A model generated the notes under the pieces. The model was not told the origin of the DNA, searched no databases, and saw only the letters and a program-made list of their open reading frames with translations. From Terriglobales bacterium (lineage in GTDB: Bacteria; Acidobacteriota; Terriglobia; Terriglobales; Acidobacteriaceae): DNA of 64,000 bases. Below are positions 17,383-26,728 of this stretch, in pieces (position 1 is the first letter of the stretch; every line of letters begins with the position of its first letter). A program made the translations under genes and the position numbers. The stretch covers positions 1 to 64,000 of the forward strand of contig DASRER010000002.1 of the NCBI GenBank assembly GCA_035651995.1, given 5' to 3'.

Positions 17383-19374
17383 TTGGATGGCAGCTTTCAT
17401 GTCGGCAGGTGGCGCGTCGAGCCGTCGCTGAACACCATCCACGCCGGCGAAACGGTGGTGCGCCTTGAGCCCAAGGTGATGCAGGTGCTGGTGTGCCTGG
17501 CCGACAGCCCCGGGCAGGTCTTGTCGAAGGACCACCTCATCCGCCAGGTTTGGGCCGATACTTTCGTAGGCGACGAGGCCCTGAAGCGCTGCATCTCCGA
17601 ACTGCGCAAAGCCTTCGGTGACGACGCGCGCGAGCCGCGCATTATCCAGACAATCCCCAAGGGCGGCTACCGGCTGCTCGCGCCCGTGGCGGAAGCGCCC
17701 GCGGCGCCAGCCGGGGGCGATGGACGCAATGGCGGCGCCGCCGTGTCGGCGGAGACCGCGGCTCCGCCGTTTGCCAGCCTCGCTGACGCCAACAGGGCAC
17801 GGGCCACGCTGCGCATTCCGATCGGCCCGCGGACGCTGGGCCTGGTCACGGTGACAGCCGTCGCGCTGCTGGCTCTGCTCGCGTCTCGCTTTTGGGGCAA
17901 CCCGCACGCCGCACCGGCCCACACCGTCGGCACAGCGAGCACTGGCCGGGTGATGCTGGCCGTTCTCCCCTTCGAAAACCTGAGCAGCAATCAAGAGCAG
18001 GACTATTTCTGCGACGGGCTCACGGCGGAGATGATTTCCCAGCTCGGAAGCCTCTCCCCCGAACGTCTGGGCGTGATCGATTGGCTCTCCGCCAGCGATT
18101 ACAAGAACACCAAGAAGAGCGGCGACGTGATCGGCCGTGAACTTGGCGTCAGTTACCTGGTCCAGGGGACAATCCGGCGCGCCGGCGACCGCGTGCGCAT
18201 TACCGCGGAGCTGGTGAGCGCCAACAACCACAGCCACCTGTGGGGGAACAGCTACGAAGGCGACCTGCGCGACGTCTTCACGCTGCAAAGCAACGTGGCC
18301 CGCTCCATCGCCAGCGAGATCCAGGTGCGGCTCACGCCGCAGCAGGAGGCGCGGCTGTCGAGCCCGCAGCCGGTCAATCCCAAGGCGCACGATGTGCTGC
18401 TGGAGGGCATGCAGCTGGCCGAGAGGCCTTCCATGCCTGCAGTTCGTGGGAGCATTAAGAAGTTTGACGAGTCCATTCAGGCCGACCCGAACTATGCCGA
18501 GGCGCACGCGAAGAAGGCGTACTCCTATGTGGTCCTAGCTATGCACAACTCGGCGACGCCGGCGGAAGCCTACCCGCGGGCGCGGGCCGCGGCTGAGGAC
18601 GCCCTGCGTCTCGAGGCCGAAAACGCCGCCGCGCACCACGTACTGGGCTGGATCGCCTGGCGGTATGACTGGGACTACGCAGCGGCAGAGAAAGAGGTGC
18701 GGCGCGCCATTCAGAACAGTCCCAACGTCGCGCTCTATCACGAAACCTACGCGCTCTTCCTCAGGAGCATGGGCCGCTTCGACGAAGCGCTCCGCGAAGC
18801 CAAGCGCACGGTGGAATTAAGCCCGCGCTCCGAGGTGAGCCATGCCAACCTCGGTACGCTACTCTTCCTCATGCATCACTACGACGAGGGAATGGACAGC
18901 TTCCGCCGGGCGATCGAGTTGAATCCCGGCTTAGCCTACGTGCACCAGCGCATGGGAGCGGCGCTGGCCGGCGCCGGCCGCTACGAAGGGGCCCTCCAGG
19001 CGCTGCAGCGAGCCGCCGATATCGAGAAAGATGACCCCGAGATCACGGCGTGGATGGGCTTCACCTACGCACAGATGGGCAGGCGCTCCACCGCCATCCG
19101 CCTGCTGGAGGACCTGGAGAACCTGGCGACGCGGCGCCCCGTGCCGTCGCAATGGCCGGCGCTGATCAGCATCGGCCTGGTGCACGACGCACATCCCCAC
19201 CGCCGCGAAGATGCCTTCAAGTTCCTGGGCTTCGCGGTGGACGCGCACGAAAACTGGATGGTGTATCTCGACGTCGACCCGGTCTTCGCTCCCGTGCGTT
19301 CCGACCCGCGCTTCGAACAGCTTCGCCGCCGCCTGCATCTGCCTGAGCGGCCCATCTCCCAGAGACCGGCCTAG
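17383..19374 (+). CDS. Membrane-bound winged-helix regulator with TolB-like and TPR domains (CadC-like architecture)
   Basis: This 663-aa protein begins with an OmpR/CadC-type winged-helix DNA-binding domain (residues 1-100, with VVRLEPKVMQVLVCL and a closing GYRLLAPV). A Pro/Ala linker and one transmembrane helix (about 145-167) follow. Then comes a TolB-like domain (AVLPFENLSSNQEQDYFCDG to about 320) and several TPR repeats. The layout puts the DNA-binding part in the cytoplasm and the TPR part outside, as in CadC-like one-component regulators common in Acidobacteriota. The start is TTG with AGGGG seven nt upstream. Its stop TAG is shared with the stop of the opposing ctaF in a CTAG tetranucleotide. 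The signal and target genes are unknown. Confidence 0.85.
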   Translation: MDGSFHVGRWRVEPSLNTIHAGETVVRLEPKVMQVLVCLADSPGQVLSKDHLIRQVWADTFVGDEALKRCISELRKAFGDDAREPRIIQTIPKGGYRLLAPVAEAPAAPAGGDGRNGGAAVSAETAAPPFASLADANRARATLRIPIGPRTLGLVTVTAVALLALLASRFWGNPHAAPAHTVGTASTGRVMLAVLPFENLSSNQEQDYFCDGLTAEMISQLGSLSPERLGVIDWLSASDYKNTKKSGDVIGRELGVSYLVQGTIRRAGDRVRITAELVSANNHSHLWGNSYEGDLRDVFTLQSNVARSIASEIQVRLTPQQEARLSSPQPVNPKAHDVLLEGMQLAERPSMPAVRGSIKKFDESIQADPNYAEAHAKKAYSYVVLAMHNSATPAEAYPRARAAAEDALRLEAENAAAHHVLGWIAWRYDWDYAAAEKEVRRAIQNSPNVALYHETYALFLRSMGRFDEALREAKRTVELSPRSEVSHANLGTLLFLMHHYDEGMDSFRRAIELNPGLAYVHQRMGAALAGAGRYEGALQALQRAADIEKDDPEITAWMGFTYAQMGRRSTAIRLLEDLENLATRRPVPSQWPALISIGLVHDAHPHRREDAFKFLGFAVDAHENWMVYLDVDPVFAPVRSDPRFEQLRRRLHLPERPISQRPA

Positions 19375-19667
19375 GGCGCGCGGAAGAACCACATCCGCGT
19401 GAAGAAATCGGCCGAGGTGAGCGCCAGCAGGATAGCGACGAACACCACCCCGGCGATGGCCGCTACGCGGTTCACCGGATCACTGTACTTGATGTGCATG
19501 AAGTACAGGCCCACCAGGCCGGCCTTGAATCCGGCAATGAGCAGGGCGACGACGATGCTCAACCGGCCAAGATCGTAGAACGAGAGTCCGGCGGTGACGG
19601 CAGTGAACACCATGAGCACCGCCCAGATCACGTAATAGGTCCTGACGGGAACCACGTGCTCGCTCAT
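19371..19667 (-). CDS. ctaF: Cytochrome c oxidase subunit IV (prokaryotic type)
   Basis: This 98-aa protein has three predicted transmembrane helices (about 10-30, 40-60, 68-90) and the VGLYFMHIKYSDP motif typical of the small subunit IV of bacterial caa3 oxidases. It is the last gene of the respiratory operon and overlaps ctaE by ATGA. Its role is structural, in assembly or stability of the oxidase. It ends tail-to-tail with the regulator gene, both stops lying in the same CTAG. Confidence 0.9.
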   Translation of the reverse strand: MSEHVVPVRTYYVIWAVLMVFTAVTAGLSFYDLGRLSIVVALLIAGFKAGLVGLYFMHIKYSDPVNRVAAIAGVVFVAILLALTSADFFTRMWFFRAP

Positions 19668-20335
19668 CCTGCATACCCCCGGTGCGCCACCAGATACAGC
19701 AGCGGATATAAGAAGATCCAGATCACGTCGATGAAGTGCCAGTAGAGCCCGAAGTTCTCAATCGGGTTGTAGTACTCGGGCGTGTAGTGTCCCTTCCACG
19801 CGAGCCACGCCAGCACGGCTGCGATGGCCAGCCCGATGGTCAGGTGCAGCGCGTGAATGCCGGTCATTACAAAATAAAAGCCGAAAAAAATCTGGCTGTG
19901 CACCGGATCGGCGCCTTCAAAGCGGAAATCCAGCTGCGGAATGTGGTGCTCGTGGTACTCGTCGGTGTATTCCACCGCCTTGATGCCGAGAAACACCGTG
20001 CCGAGCGCGATGGTGAGCAGCAAGAAGAGCGCGATCCGCTTGTGTCTTCCCACCTGCGCCGCGTGCACGGCGAGCGCCATGGTCAGCGAACTGCAAATCA
20101 GCACGCCGGTGTTGATGGTGCCGTACTTGAACAGGAGCGCGCGGCTGGCTTCGGCCCACGCCTGCGGGTAGAGGCCGCGATACACCATGTAGCCGGCGAA
20201 GAGGCCGCCGAAGAAGAGAATTTCGGTGACCAGGAAGACCCACATTCCCAGCGTCGCGGATTGGCGCTGCTGCTCCAAATCCGCAAACTGGAACGACAAG
20301 CGCTTCGCCGGCGCGGCTGCTTGATTAACGTCCAA
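19664..20335 (-). CDS. ctaE: Cytochrome c oxidase subunit III
   Basis: Subunit III (223 aa) has about five to seven hydrophobic helices and the family motifs [27 protein letters not shown] and [20 protein letters not shown]. The glutamate in TEILFF and the histidines in the HALH/WHF segments are conserved. I place the start at TTG 20335 because GAGG sits at a good distance upstream and the protein then begins at [11 protein letters not shown]; a longer start inside ctaD would add a low-complexity stretch. It overlaps the ctaD stop by 11 nt. Confidence 0.92.
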   Translation of the reverse strand: MDVNQAAAPAKRLSFQFADLEQQRQSATLGMWVFLVTEILFFGGLFAGYMVYRGLYPQAWAEASRALLFKYGTINTGVLICSSLTMALAVHAAQVGRHKRIALFLLLTIALGTVFLGIKAVEYTDEYHEHHIPQLDFRFEGADPVHSQIFFGFYFVMTGIHALHLTIGLAIAAVLAWLAWKGHYTPEYYNPIENFGLYWHFIDVIWIFLYPLLYLVAHRGYAG

Positions 20336-21956
20336 CGGGCACCTCGGCGTCGATCTCGGCGTAGTTGTAGGCTTCCCGCACCACCGGCCCAGAATCCGGC
20401 TCAAAGTTGTGCGTCGGGGGCGGCGAGGGCGACTGCCACTCCAGCCCGGCGGCGCGCCACGGGTTTGCGCCCGCGGCGGGCCCGTAGCGGATGGACCAGG
20501 CCATGTAGATCAGCGGCAGCACGTAGCCCACGCCAAGAATGGAGGCGCCCGCGCTGGAGAGCACGTGCAGGATCTGGAATTCTTCAGGGTACGCCCAGTA
20601 CCGGCGCGGCATGCCCAGGTAGCCGAGGACGAACTGCGGGAAGAACGTCAGGTTGAATCCGATGAACGTAATGAGAGCGGCCAGTTTGGCCCAGCCTTCC
20701 GGATACATGCGCCCGCTGATCTTGGGCCACCAGAAGTGAATGCCCGCCATGTAACCCATCACGGCGCCGCCGACCATGATGTAGTGGAAGTGCGCGACCA
20801 CGAAGTACGTGTCGGTCACGTGTACGTCAAGACCGAGCGCCGCGAGAAACAGTCCCGTCAGCCCGCCGATGGTGAACAGGCCGATGAAGCCCAGCGCGTA
20901 CAGCATGGGCGTCTCGTACGAGACGGAACCTTTGTACAGAGTCGCCGTCCAGTTGAATACCTTGATGGCCGAGGGCACCGCCACCAGGTAGCTGAGCAGC
21001 GAAAAGACCAGCGCGGCGTAAACCGACATGCCGGCCACGAACATGTGGTGCGCCCACACCAGGAAACCGACCATGGCAATGCCGACGCTGGCCGCGGCCA
21101 CGGCCTTGTATCCGAAGACGCGCTTGCGCGCGAAGCAAGGCACCACTTCGCTGATCACGCCCATGCTGGGCAGAATCATGATGTAGACGGCGGGGTGCGA
21201 GTAAAACCAGAACAGGTGCTGGAACAGCAGCGGATCGCCGCCGTAACGCGGGTCGAAGATGCCGACCTGCCACACGCGCTCAACCGCCACCAGCAGGATC
21301 GTAATCGCCAACACCGGCGTCGCCAAAATCATGATGAGCGCGGTCGCGTAGTTCGACCAGATGAACAGCGGCAGGCGCGACCAGGTCAAGCCGGGCGCGC
21401 GCATGCGGTGCACGGTAACGATAAAGTTCAATCCGGTGAAGATCGACGAGAAACCGTTCACGAAGATCGCGAGCCCCACCAGGATGACGTTTCCACCGGT
21501 ATATCCGGTGCTGAGCGGCGTATAGAACGTCCAGCCGGTTTCCATTCCGCCGTTCAGCATGGCGTAGATCAGCATGACCCCGCTCAGCAGCCACAGGTAG
21601 AAACTGGCCAGATTGATCTTGGGGAAGGCCATGTCCTTGGCGCCGACCATCATGGGCACCAGGAAATTCCCCAGAACCCCGGGAATCGAAGGGATAAGGA
21701 ACCACCACACCATGGTGATGCCGTGCATGGTGAAGAGCTTGTTGTAGGTATCGGCGCTGACTAGGTCGCCCGGCGGCGTGAGCAGTTCGAGGCGGATCAA
21801 CAACGCGTAGAAGCCGCCGATAAAGAAAAAGAACGTAATGCCGAGCAGGTAGAGCAGGCCGATGCGCTTGTGGTCGGTCGTCAGCAGCCAGGACTTGATG
21901 CCCAACTGCTCGTTCAGGTAATGCTCGCGCGTATCAATGGACGTCTGCGTATGCAT
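20325..21956 (-). CDS. ctaD: Cytochrome c oxidase subunit I, A2 type
   Basis: Subunit I (543 aa from ATG 21956; GTG 21959 is also possible) is the heme-copper catalytic subunit with 12 or more helices. Heme and CuB ligands are visible: the His in TMHGITM (about 79), [10 protein letters not shown] (about 245), the HH pair in VWAHHMF (about 294), and VVAHFHY (about 380-382). In place of the classic HPEVY glutamate of A1 oxidases the sequence has YSHPAVY, the marker of A2-type oxidases such as Rhodothermus caa3, in which the proton path uses Tyr-Ser. It lies between ctaC and ctaE in the operon. It reduces O2 to water and pumps protons across the inner membrane. Confidence 0.95.
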   Translation of the reverse strand: MHTQTSIDTREHYLNEQLGIKSWLLTTDHKRIGLLYLLGITFFFFIGGFYALLIRLELLTPPGDLVSADTYNKLFTMHGITMVWWFLIPSIPGVLGNFLVPMMVGAKDMAFPKINLASFYLWLLSGVMLIYAMLNGGMETGWTFYTPLSTGYTGGNVILVGLAIFVNGFSSIFTGLNFIVTVHRMRAPGLTWSRLPLFIWSNYATALIMILATPVLAITILLVAVERVWQVGIFDPRYGGDPLLFQHLFWFYSHPAVYIMILPSMGVISEVVPCFARKRVFGYKAVAAASVGIAMVGFLVWAHHMFVAGMSVYAALVFSLLSYLVAVPSAIKVFNWTATLYKGSVSYETPMLYALGFIGLFTIGGLTGLFLAALGLDVHVTDTYFVVAHFHYIMVGGAVMGYMAGIHFWWPKISGRMYPEGWAKLAALITFIGFNLTFFPQFVLGYLGMPRRYWAYPEEFQILHVLSSAGASILGVGYVLPLIYMAWSIRYGPAAGANPWRAAGLEWQSPSPPPTHNFEPDSGPVVREAYNYAEIDAEVPVGR

Positions 21957-21958
21957 CA

Positions 21959-22963
<1,005 letters not shown>

Positions 22964-23860
22964 TTACGCCGCCCTCCCGCGCGTCTTCGTTTGCGAATCG
23001 CGGCGCACCATCACCACGATGAACGTGCCCAGCGCCAGCAATGTGAGCACACCGCCGGCGCGGACAAGATTCATCACGACCGGCGTGTATTTTCCCGTGC
23101 CCGGATCGTAGTGGTAGCAGAACAGCAGCACCTGGTCCACCACGCTGCCGATGCGTCCCTGCGAGGCTTCCATCAGTCCCAGCTTGAGATCACGCGGCGG
23201 GTACTCGATGCCGTAGAAGTAGCGCGCCAGCCGGCCTTGCGGCGTGAGCACCATGATGCCGCTGGCGTGAGCGAACTGCCGGCTGGCCGCGTCGTACTTG
23301 TAGCGAAACCCGACAGCGTCGGCGAGAGCGCGAATGTTCGCCTCATCGCCGGTGAGGAAGTGCCAGCCGGCATCGGCGCCCGCCCGGTGATAACGGCGCA
23401 GATAGAAGTCCCTCTTCGCGGCGGCTGACTCCGTCGTGTCCTGCGGATCGATGCTCACGGTCACGATGGTGAAGTCACGCCCGGCGGTGAAGCTGACGGC
23501 GCCGAGCGCGCTGGTCATGCCCGTCATCACTTCGTTGCACAACATGGGACAGGTGAAGTAGGCCAGGTTGAGTACGACCGGCTTGTGGCCGAAGTAGTCG
23601 CCGAGCTTGACTTCGCGCCCTCCTTCATCGCGGAACACGAGATCGAGCGGGACCTGCTGGTTCAGGCGCTGATCGAGGCCAATGTCCTGGAGCATGGGCG
23701 GTTTGGGATCGTCAGGCCGGTACTGCGCGGAAGCACACGGCAAAATGACAAAGGCAAAAGTGAGAACGGCGAGAGTCACTGCCGTAACGGCGCAAACTCT
23801 TGCCTCGTGCCTTTTTCCTTTTGCCTTGGCGTGCATCCGAGTTGAGCTGAACCGGTTCAT
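22964..23860 (-). CDS. sco: SCO1/SenC-type copper chaperone for CuA assembly
   Basis: The product (298 aa) is a thioredoxin-fold SCO protein that delivers copper to the CuA site of subunit II. The copper ligands are in the CPMLC motif (near residue 104) with the partner histidine in QFAHASGIMV (near 195). It has an N-terminal hydrophobic segment (28-46) and, unusually, a C-terminal transmembrane helix (about 262-284, GVLTLLALGTFIVVMVRR), so it may be anchored at both ends. The DNA encoding residues 9-41 consists of two inverted arms of AAAGGCAAAA-like words, a repeat element inside the coding region. Confidence 0.92.
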   Translation of the reverse strand: MNRFSSTRMHAKAKGKRHEARVCAVTAVTLAVLTFAFVILPCASAQYRPDDPKPPMLQDIGLDQRLNQQVPLDLVFRDEGGREVKLGDYFGHKPVVLNLAYFTCPMLCNEVMTGMTSALGAVSFTAGRDFTIVTVSIDPQDTTESAAAKRDFYLRRYHRAGADAGWHFLTGDEANIRALADAVGFRYKYDAASRQFAHASGIMVLTPQGRLARYFYGIEYPPRDLKLGLMEASQGRIGSVVDQVLLFCYHYDPGTGKYTPVVMNLVRAGGVLTLLALGTFIVVMVRRDSQTKTRGRAA

Positions 23861-24318
23861 TGTCCCTGCTGCTGCTTCCCTTGCGTCTTCGACGGTTGCG
23901 GTCCTGCCTTCGGCAGGCCGCGCTGTGCAACGATCTTCATCGCTTCCGCCACCGGGATGCGAACAACGCCGGCATTCTTGTCAATCCAGGCGTATCCGTT
24001 GAGCACCTGGTCTTCGGCGGCGCGCAGCCGTTCGAGATCGGCGACCGGGTTCGATTGCAGGCGCGGCTCGGGCGGCACGCGGCCGGAGTTGATCTCCGAC
24101 ATAGGCCCGGGCCGGCCATCAGCACGGCGAGCATTGCCCTCCATGTAGGTCGCCAGACCGAGCACCGCCAGGTGGACGATCAGCGCGAACACCGCCAGGA
24201 GCGCGACCGCAAAGACGATCATGCGGGCGTTGAGCTGCCGCCGTTCGTAGCCAACGTGAGGAGTGCGAACGTCCTCGGGTGGAACGCTGGAAGGCGAATT
24301 GGGTTGTTCAGTGCCCAT
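23857..24318 (-). CDS. Single-span membrane protein of unknown function in the ActF-Sco interval
   Basis: From ATG 24318 the product is 153 aa: a hydrophilic N-terminus, one strong transmembrane helix (about 28-52, MIVFAVALLAVFALIVHLAVLG), and an exported tail. The tail holds LNGYAWIDKNAGVVRIPV and AMKIVAQRGLP, a compact conserved-looking block, then a Gln/Lys-rich end. It overlaps actF by 11 nt and sco by 4 nt, so it is translationally embedded between alternative complex III and the oxidase assembly factor. I do not recognise a named family. A role in assembling or bridging the two complexes is inference from position only. Confidence 0.8.
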   Translation of the reverse strand: MGTEQPNSPSSVPPEDVRTPHVGYERRQLNARMIVFAVALLAVFALIVHLAVLGLATYMEGNARRADGRPGPMSEINSGRVPPEPRLQSNPVADLERLRAAEDQVLNGYAWIDKNAGVVRIPVAEAMKIVAQRGLPKAGPQPSKTQGKQQQGQ

Positions 24319-25519
24319 CGTGCTCTTTTTCCAGTATCTGCTCCAGCATCGGGTCGTGTAATGGGACCAGGGGATGCCGTCGCAGGGTGTGAAAGAACGC
24401 CGCAAGCCACAGGCCGCCCAGGGCCGCGGCAGCGACGATGTTCATCCACGAGAACTGCATGTGGCCGCGCGTGTCGGCGAAGCTGGGCATGATCACCCAG
24501 TACAGGTCAACCCAGCGCATGACAATGATCCACAGCGCGAGCAAAGCAATCTTGTTGGCATCGCGCTTGAACTCCTGCGAGAGCAACAGGACGAATGGCA
24601 GCGCGAAGTGCGCCACGATCAGGAGCAGGCCGACGCTCTCCCATCCGCCGCGCGTCCGGTCCACGTACCAGGTGATTTCGTTCGGCAGATTGCCGGACCA
24701 GTAAATGAGTCCCTGCGAGAACGCCATGTAAGCCCACAGGATCAGGAAGGCGAACATCAGCTTGCCGAGATCGTGGACGTGCTCCTTCGAGATCAGATCG
24801 GCGAGCGGCCGATAGCGAACCAGCCAGGCCGCGATCACCAGGGCGAAAGCAAAGCCCATCAGGCCCTGCCCCGCCATGAAGTAGAAGCCGTAGATGGTGG
24901 AGTGCCAGTGCGGGTCGAGCGACATGACCCAGTCGATGGCGGCGAAGGTCATGGTGAAGCCGTAGAGCAGCAGGCCGATGCCGCCCAGGTTCTGATAGCG
25001 CTCGCGGAAGACGGCGAGTTGCGGCTCGTCCTGCTGGCGCGACCACTGCGTCAGCATCGCGGCCAGTACACACCAGACGACGAAGTAAAGGATGGCACGG
25101 CCGACGAACGCCGGCAGGTTCAGGTACTGCGCCAGGCGCTGAATGTGCTTGTCGCCTTCGACGATCTCGGGCCGCGCCCAGACAAACAGCGTGGGAAGGC
25201 CGATCAGCACCGGAATGAAGAAAAGCGCCATGAAGAACGTGTTCATGGCGCCTGCTTCGAGGATGCGGCGCACAACAAATCCCCACTGCGCGGTGACCAC
25301 GTGCTGCACCATCAGAATCGCCAGGCAGCCCAGCGTGACGCCGAGGCAGAACATGTAGGCGACCAGGTAAGAGCGCAGAAAAGCCTCGGGTGCAACGATG
25401 ACGGCGATGATTGAAGCGACCACGCCAATCACGCCGGCAACAAATGCGATACGCTCGGCGCGTTCGAGCAACTCTGGTCGCTCGAAGCGGAACTCGGCGG
25501 CGCGTGCGGACTCCCTCAT
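24308..25519 (-). CDS. actF: Alternative complex III subunit ActF (quinone-binding membrane subunit)
   Basis: ActF (403 aa) is an NrfD/PsrC-like membrane protein with about ten helices, the smaller homologue of ActC. Typical blocks are MALFFIPVLIGLPTLFVW, YGFYFMAGQGLMGFAFAL and FLILWAYMAFSQGLIYWSGN. With ActC it forms the quinol-oxidising, membrane-embedded part of the complex. The start ATG overlaps the actE stop (ATGA). Confidence 0.92.
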   Translation of the reverse strand: MRESARAAEFRFERPELLERAERIAFVAGVIGVVASIIAVIVAPEAFLRSYLVAYMFCLGVTLGCLAILMVQHVVTAQWGFVVRRILEAGAMNTFFMALFFIPVLIGLPTLFVWARPEIVEGDKHIQRLAQYLNLPAFVGRAILYFVVWCVLAAMLTQWSRQQDEPQLAVFRERYQNLGGIGLLLYGFTMTFAAIDWVMSLDPHWHSTIYGFYFMAGQGLMGFAFALVIAAWLVRYRPLADLISKEHVHDLGKLMFAFLILWAYMAFSQGLIYWSGNLPNEITWYVDRTRGGWESVGLLLIVAHFALPFVLLLSQEFKRDANKIALLALWIIVMRWVDLYWVIMPSFADTRGHMQFSWMNIVAAAALGGLWLAAFFHTLRRHPLVPLHDPMLEQILEKEHDGH

Positions 25520-26190
25520 CGGCGGCCTCCGGGCTTCTGCGCCGGCGCAGGCTGCGCGCTCTGCGTTCCAGGCTGCTCACCCGTGCTCGAGGCTGCAGGA
25601 GCCTGGGGCAGTTGTGCCGGCGTGCCGGCGATCCGGCCGCGTTCGGCCGGTGGCACGTCGGCAACCGGCGCATGCTGGCTGTACTGCAGCACGCGGATAT
25701 AAGCGGCAATCGCCCAGCGGTCCGGAGGCGCAACCTGCGCGGCGTAGTCGGGCATGGCCCCGAAGCCGTGCGTCATCACGTCGAAGAAGTGGCCCACCGG
25801 GAAGGCCCGCGCCTGTTCGGTGTGGAACGATGGCGGATGGCGATATCCGCGCTGCACGATCATGCCGTTGCCATCGCCTACGCGTGAGTGGCAAGGCGAG
25901 CAGTAGATGTTGAAGCGCTCCTGCCCGCGCTGCAGGACCGCCTCGGTGACCGGGAACGGAATGGCGTCGCCGGGCTGGTTGGGCGCAATCATGCCGCTGT
26001 AGAAGTAGGCGTCTTCCTCAAGCTGCCCGCGAGCGACGGTGCCTGCCACCGGCGTGCGCGCGGTGCGCTGGTCGGCGAAGAAGTCGCTCTGCCGCAGCGG
26101 CAGCACCTTGGGCTGGTTGTGCATGTCCTGGCGGCACCCGGCAAGAGTGAGGACGAGCAGCAACGCAGCAGTGGCGAATTGTGGCCGCAA
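25516..26190 (-). CDS. actE: Alternative complex III subunit ActE (monoheme cytochrome c lipoprotein)
   Basis: ActE (224 aa) is a lipoprotein (RPQFATAALLLVLTLAGC) carrying one heme c in CSPCH and a likely Met ligand in GAMPDYAAQV. It passes electrons out of alternative complex III. No ATG fits: TTG 26190, two nt past the actD stop, gives a proper lipoprotein signal. An upstream GAGGTG in the context CCGAGGTGCCCG is identical to the one before ctaE. The C-terminal 60 residues are a Pro/Gln/Ala-rich flexible tail. Confidence 0.9.
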   Translation of the reverse strand: MRPQFATAALLLVLTLAGCRQDMHNQPKVLPLRQSDFFADQRTARTPVAGTVARGQLEEDAYFYSGMIAPNQPGDAIPFPVTEAVLQRGQERFNIYCSPCHSRVGDGNGMIVQRGYRHPPSFHTEQARAFPVGHFFDVMTHGFGAMPDYAAQVAPPDRWAIAAYIRVLQYSQHAPVADVPPAERGRIAGTPAQLPQAPAASSTGEQPGTQSAQPAPAQKPGGRR

Positions 26191-26191
26191 G

Positions 26192-26728
26192 CTAATCGGG
26201 CACCTCGGAAATGCTTTGCGGACCCAAGGTCTGCAGGAAGCGATAGGTCTCGGAAAGCGAAAACTGCGGGTCGCGCGACTCGATGACGAGGAAAAACTTG
26301 TCTTTCGTGACGGCGGCAAAGCGCGGCACATTGAACAGCGGGTGATACGGCTGCGGCAAGCGGTTCAGCGCCAGCATTCCGAACACCGCGGCCAGCGCCG
26401 CGCCGAGAATCGTCGTTTCAAACGTGACCACGATGAAAGCGGGCCAGGAGTGGAGCGGCTTTCCGCCCACGTTCAGCGGATAGGCGTACACCGAAATCCA
26501 GTACTGCAGCAGATAGCCGCCAGCGCCGCCAAGCACTCCGCCGAGCAGCACGATCAGCGGCACACTGGTCCGGTGGAAGTCGAGTGCCTCGGCAACCTCT
26601 TCGATCCCGAACGGCGAATAGGCGTCCATGCGGCGGTAGCCGGCTCGCCGCGCCGCCCACGTGGCCTCGGCGAGCTGCGTGGGAGTGGAGAACTCGGCCA
26701 GCAATCCGTAGAGGGGATTGCGCTTCAT
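26192..26728 (-). CDS. actD: Alternative complex III subunit ActD (DUF3341)
   Basis: ActD (178 aa) is the DUF3341 membrane subunit. It opens with a soluble alpha/beta segment (YGLLAEFSTPTQLAEA, MDAYSPFGIEEVAEAL). Two transmembrane helices follow (about 58-78 and 95-118, with the WPAFIVVTFETTILGAAL block typical of the family) and then a cytoplasmic tail containing DKFFLVIES. It stabilises the membrane part of the complex. The ATG overlaps the actC stop region by four nt. Confidence 0.92.
   Translation of the reverse strand: MKRNPLYGLLAEFSTPTQLAEATWAARRAGYRRMDAYSPFGIEEVAEALDFHRTSVPLIVLLGGVLGGAGGYLLQYWISVYAYPLNVGGKPLHSWPAFIVVTFETTILGAALAAVFGMLALNRLPQPYHPLFNVPRFAAVTKDKFFLVIESRDPQFSLSETYRFLQTLGPQSISEVPD

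Noticed and set aside
20409-21764. A 451-codon frame on the plus strand opposite ctaD
   Set aside because: The translation is charged and Arg/Glu/His/Gln-rich, typical of the complement of a hydrophobic membrane gene; ctaD is certain.
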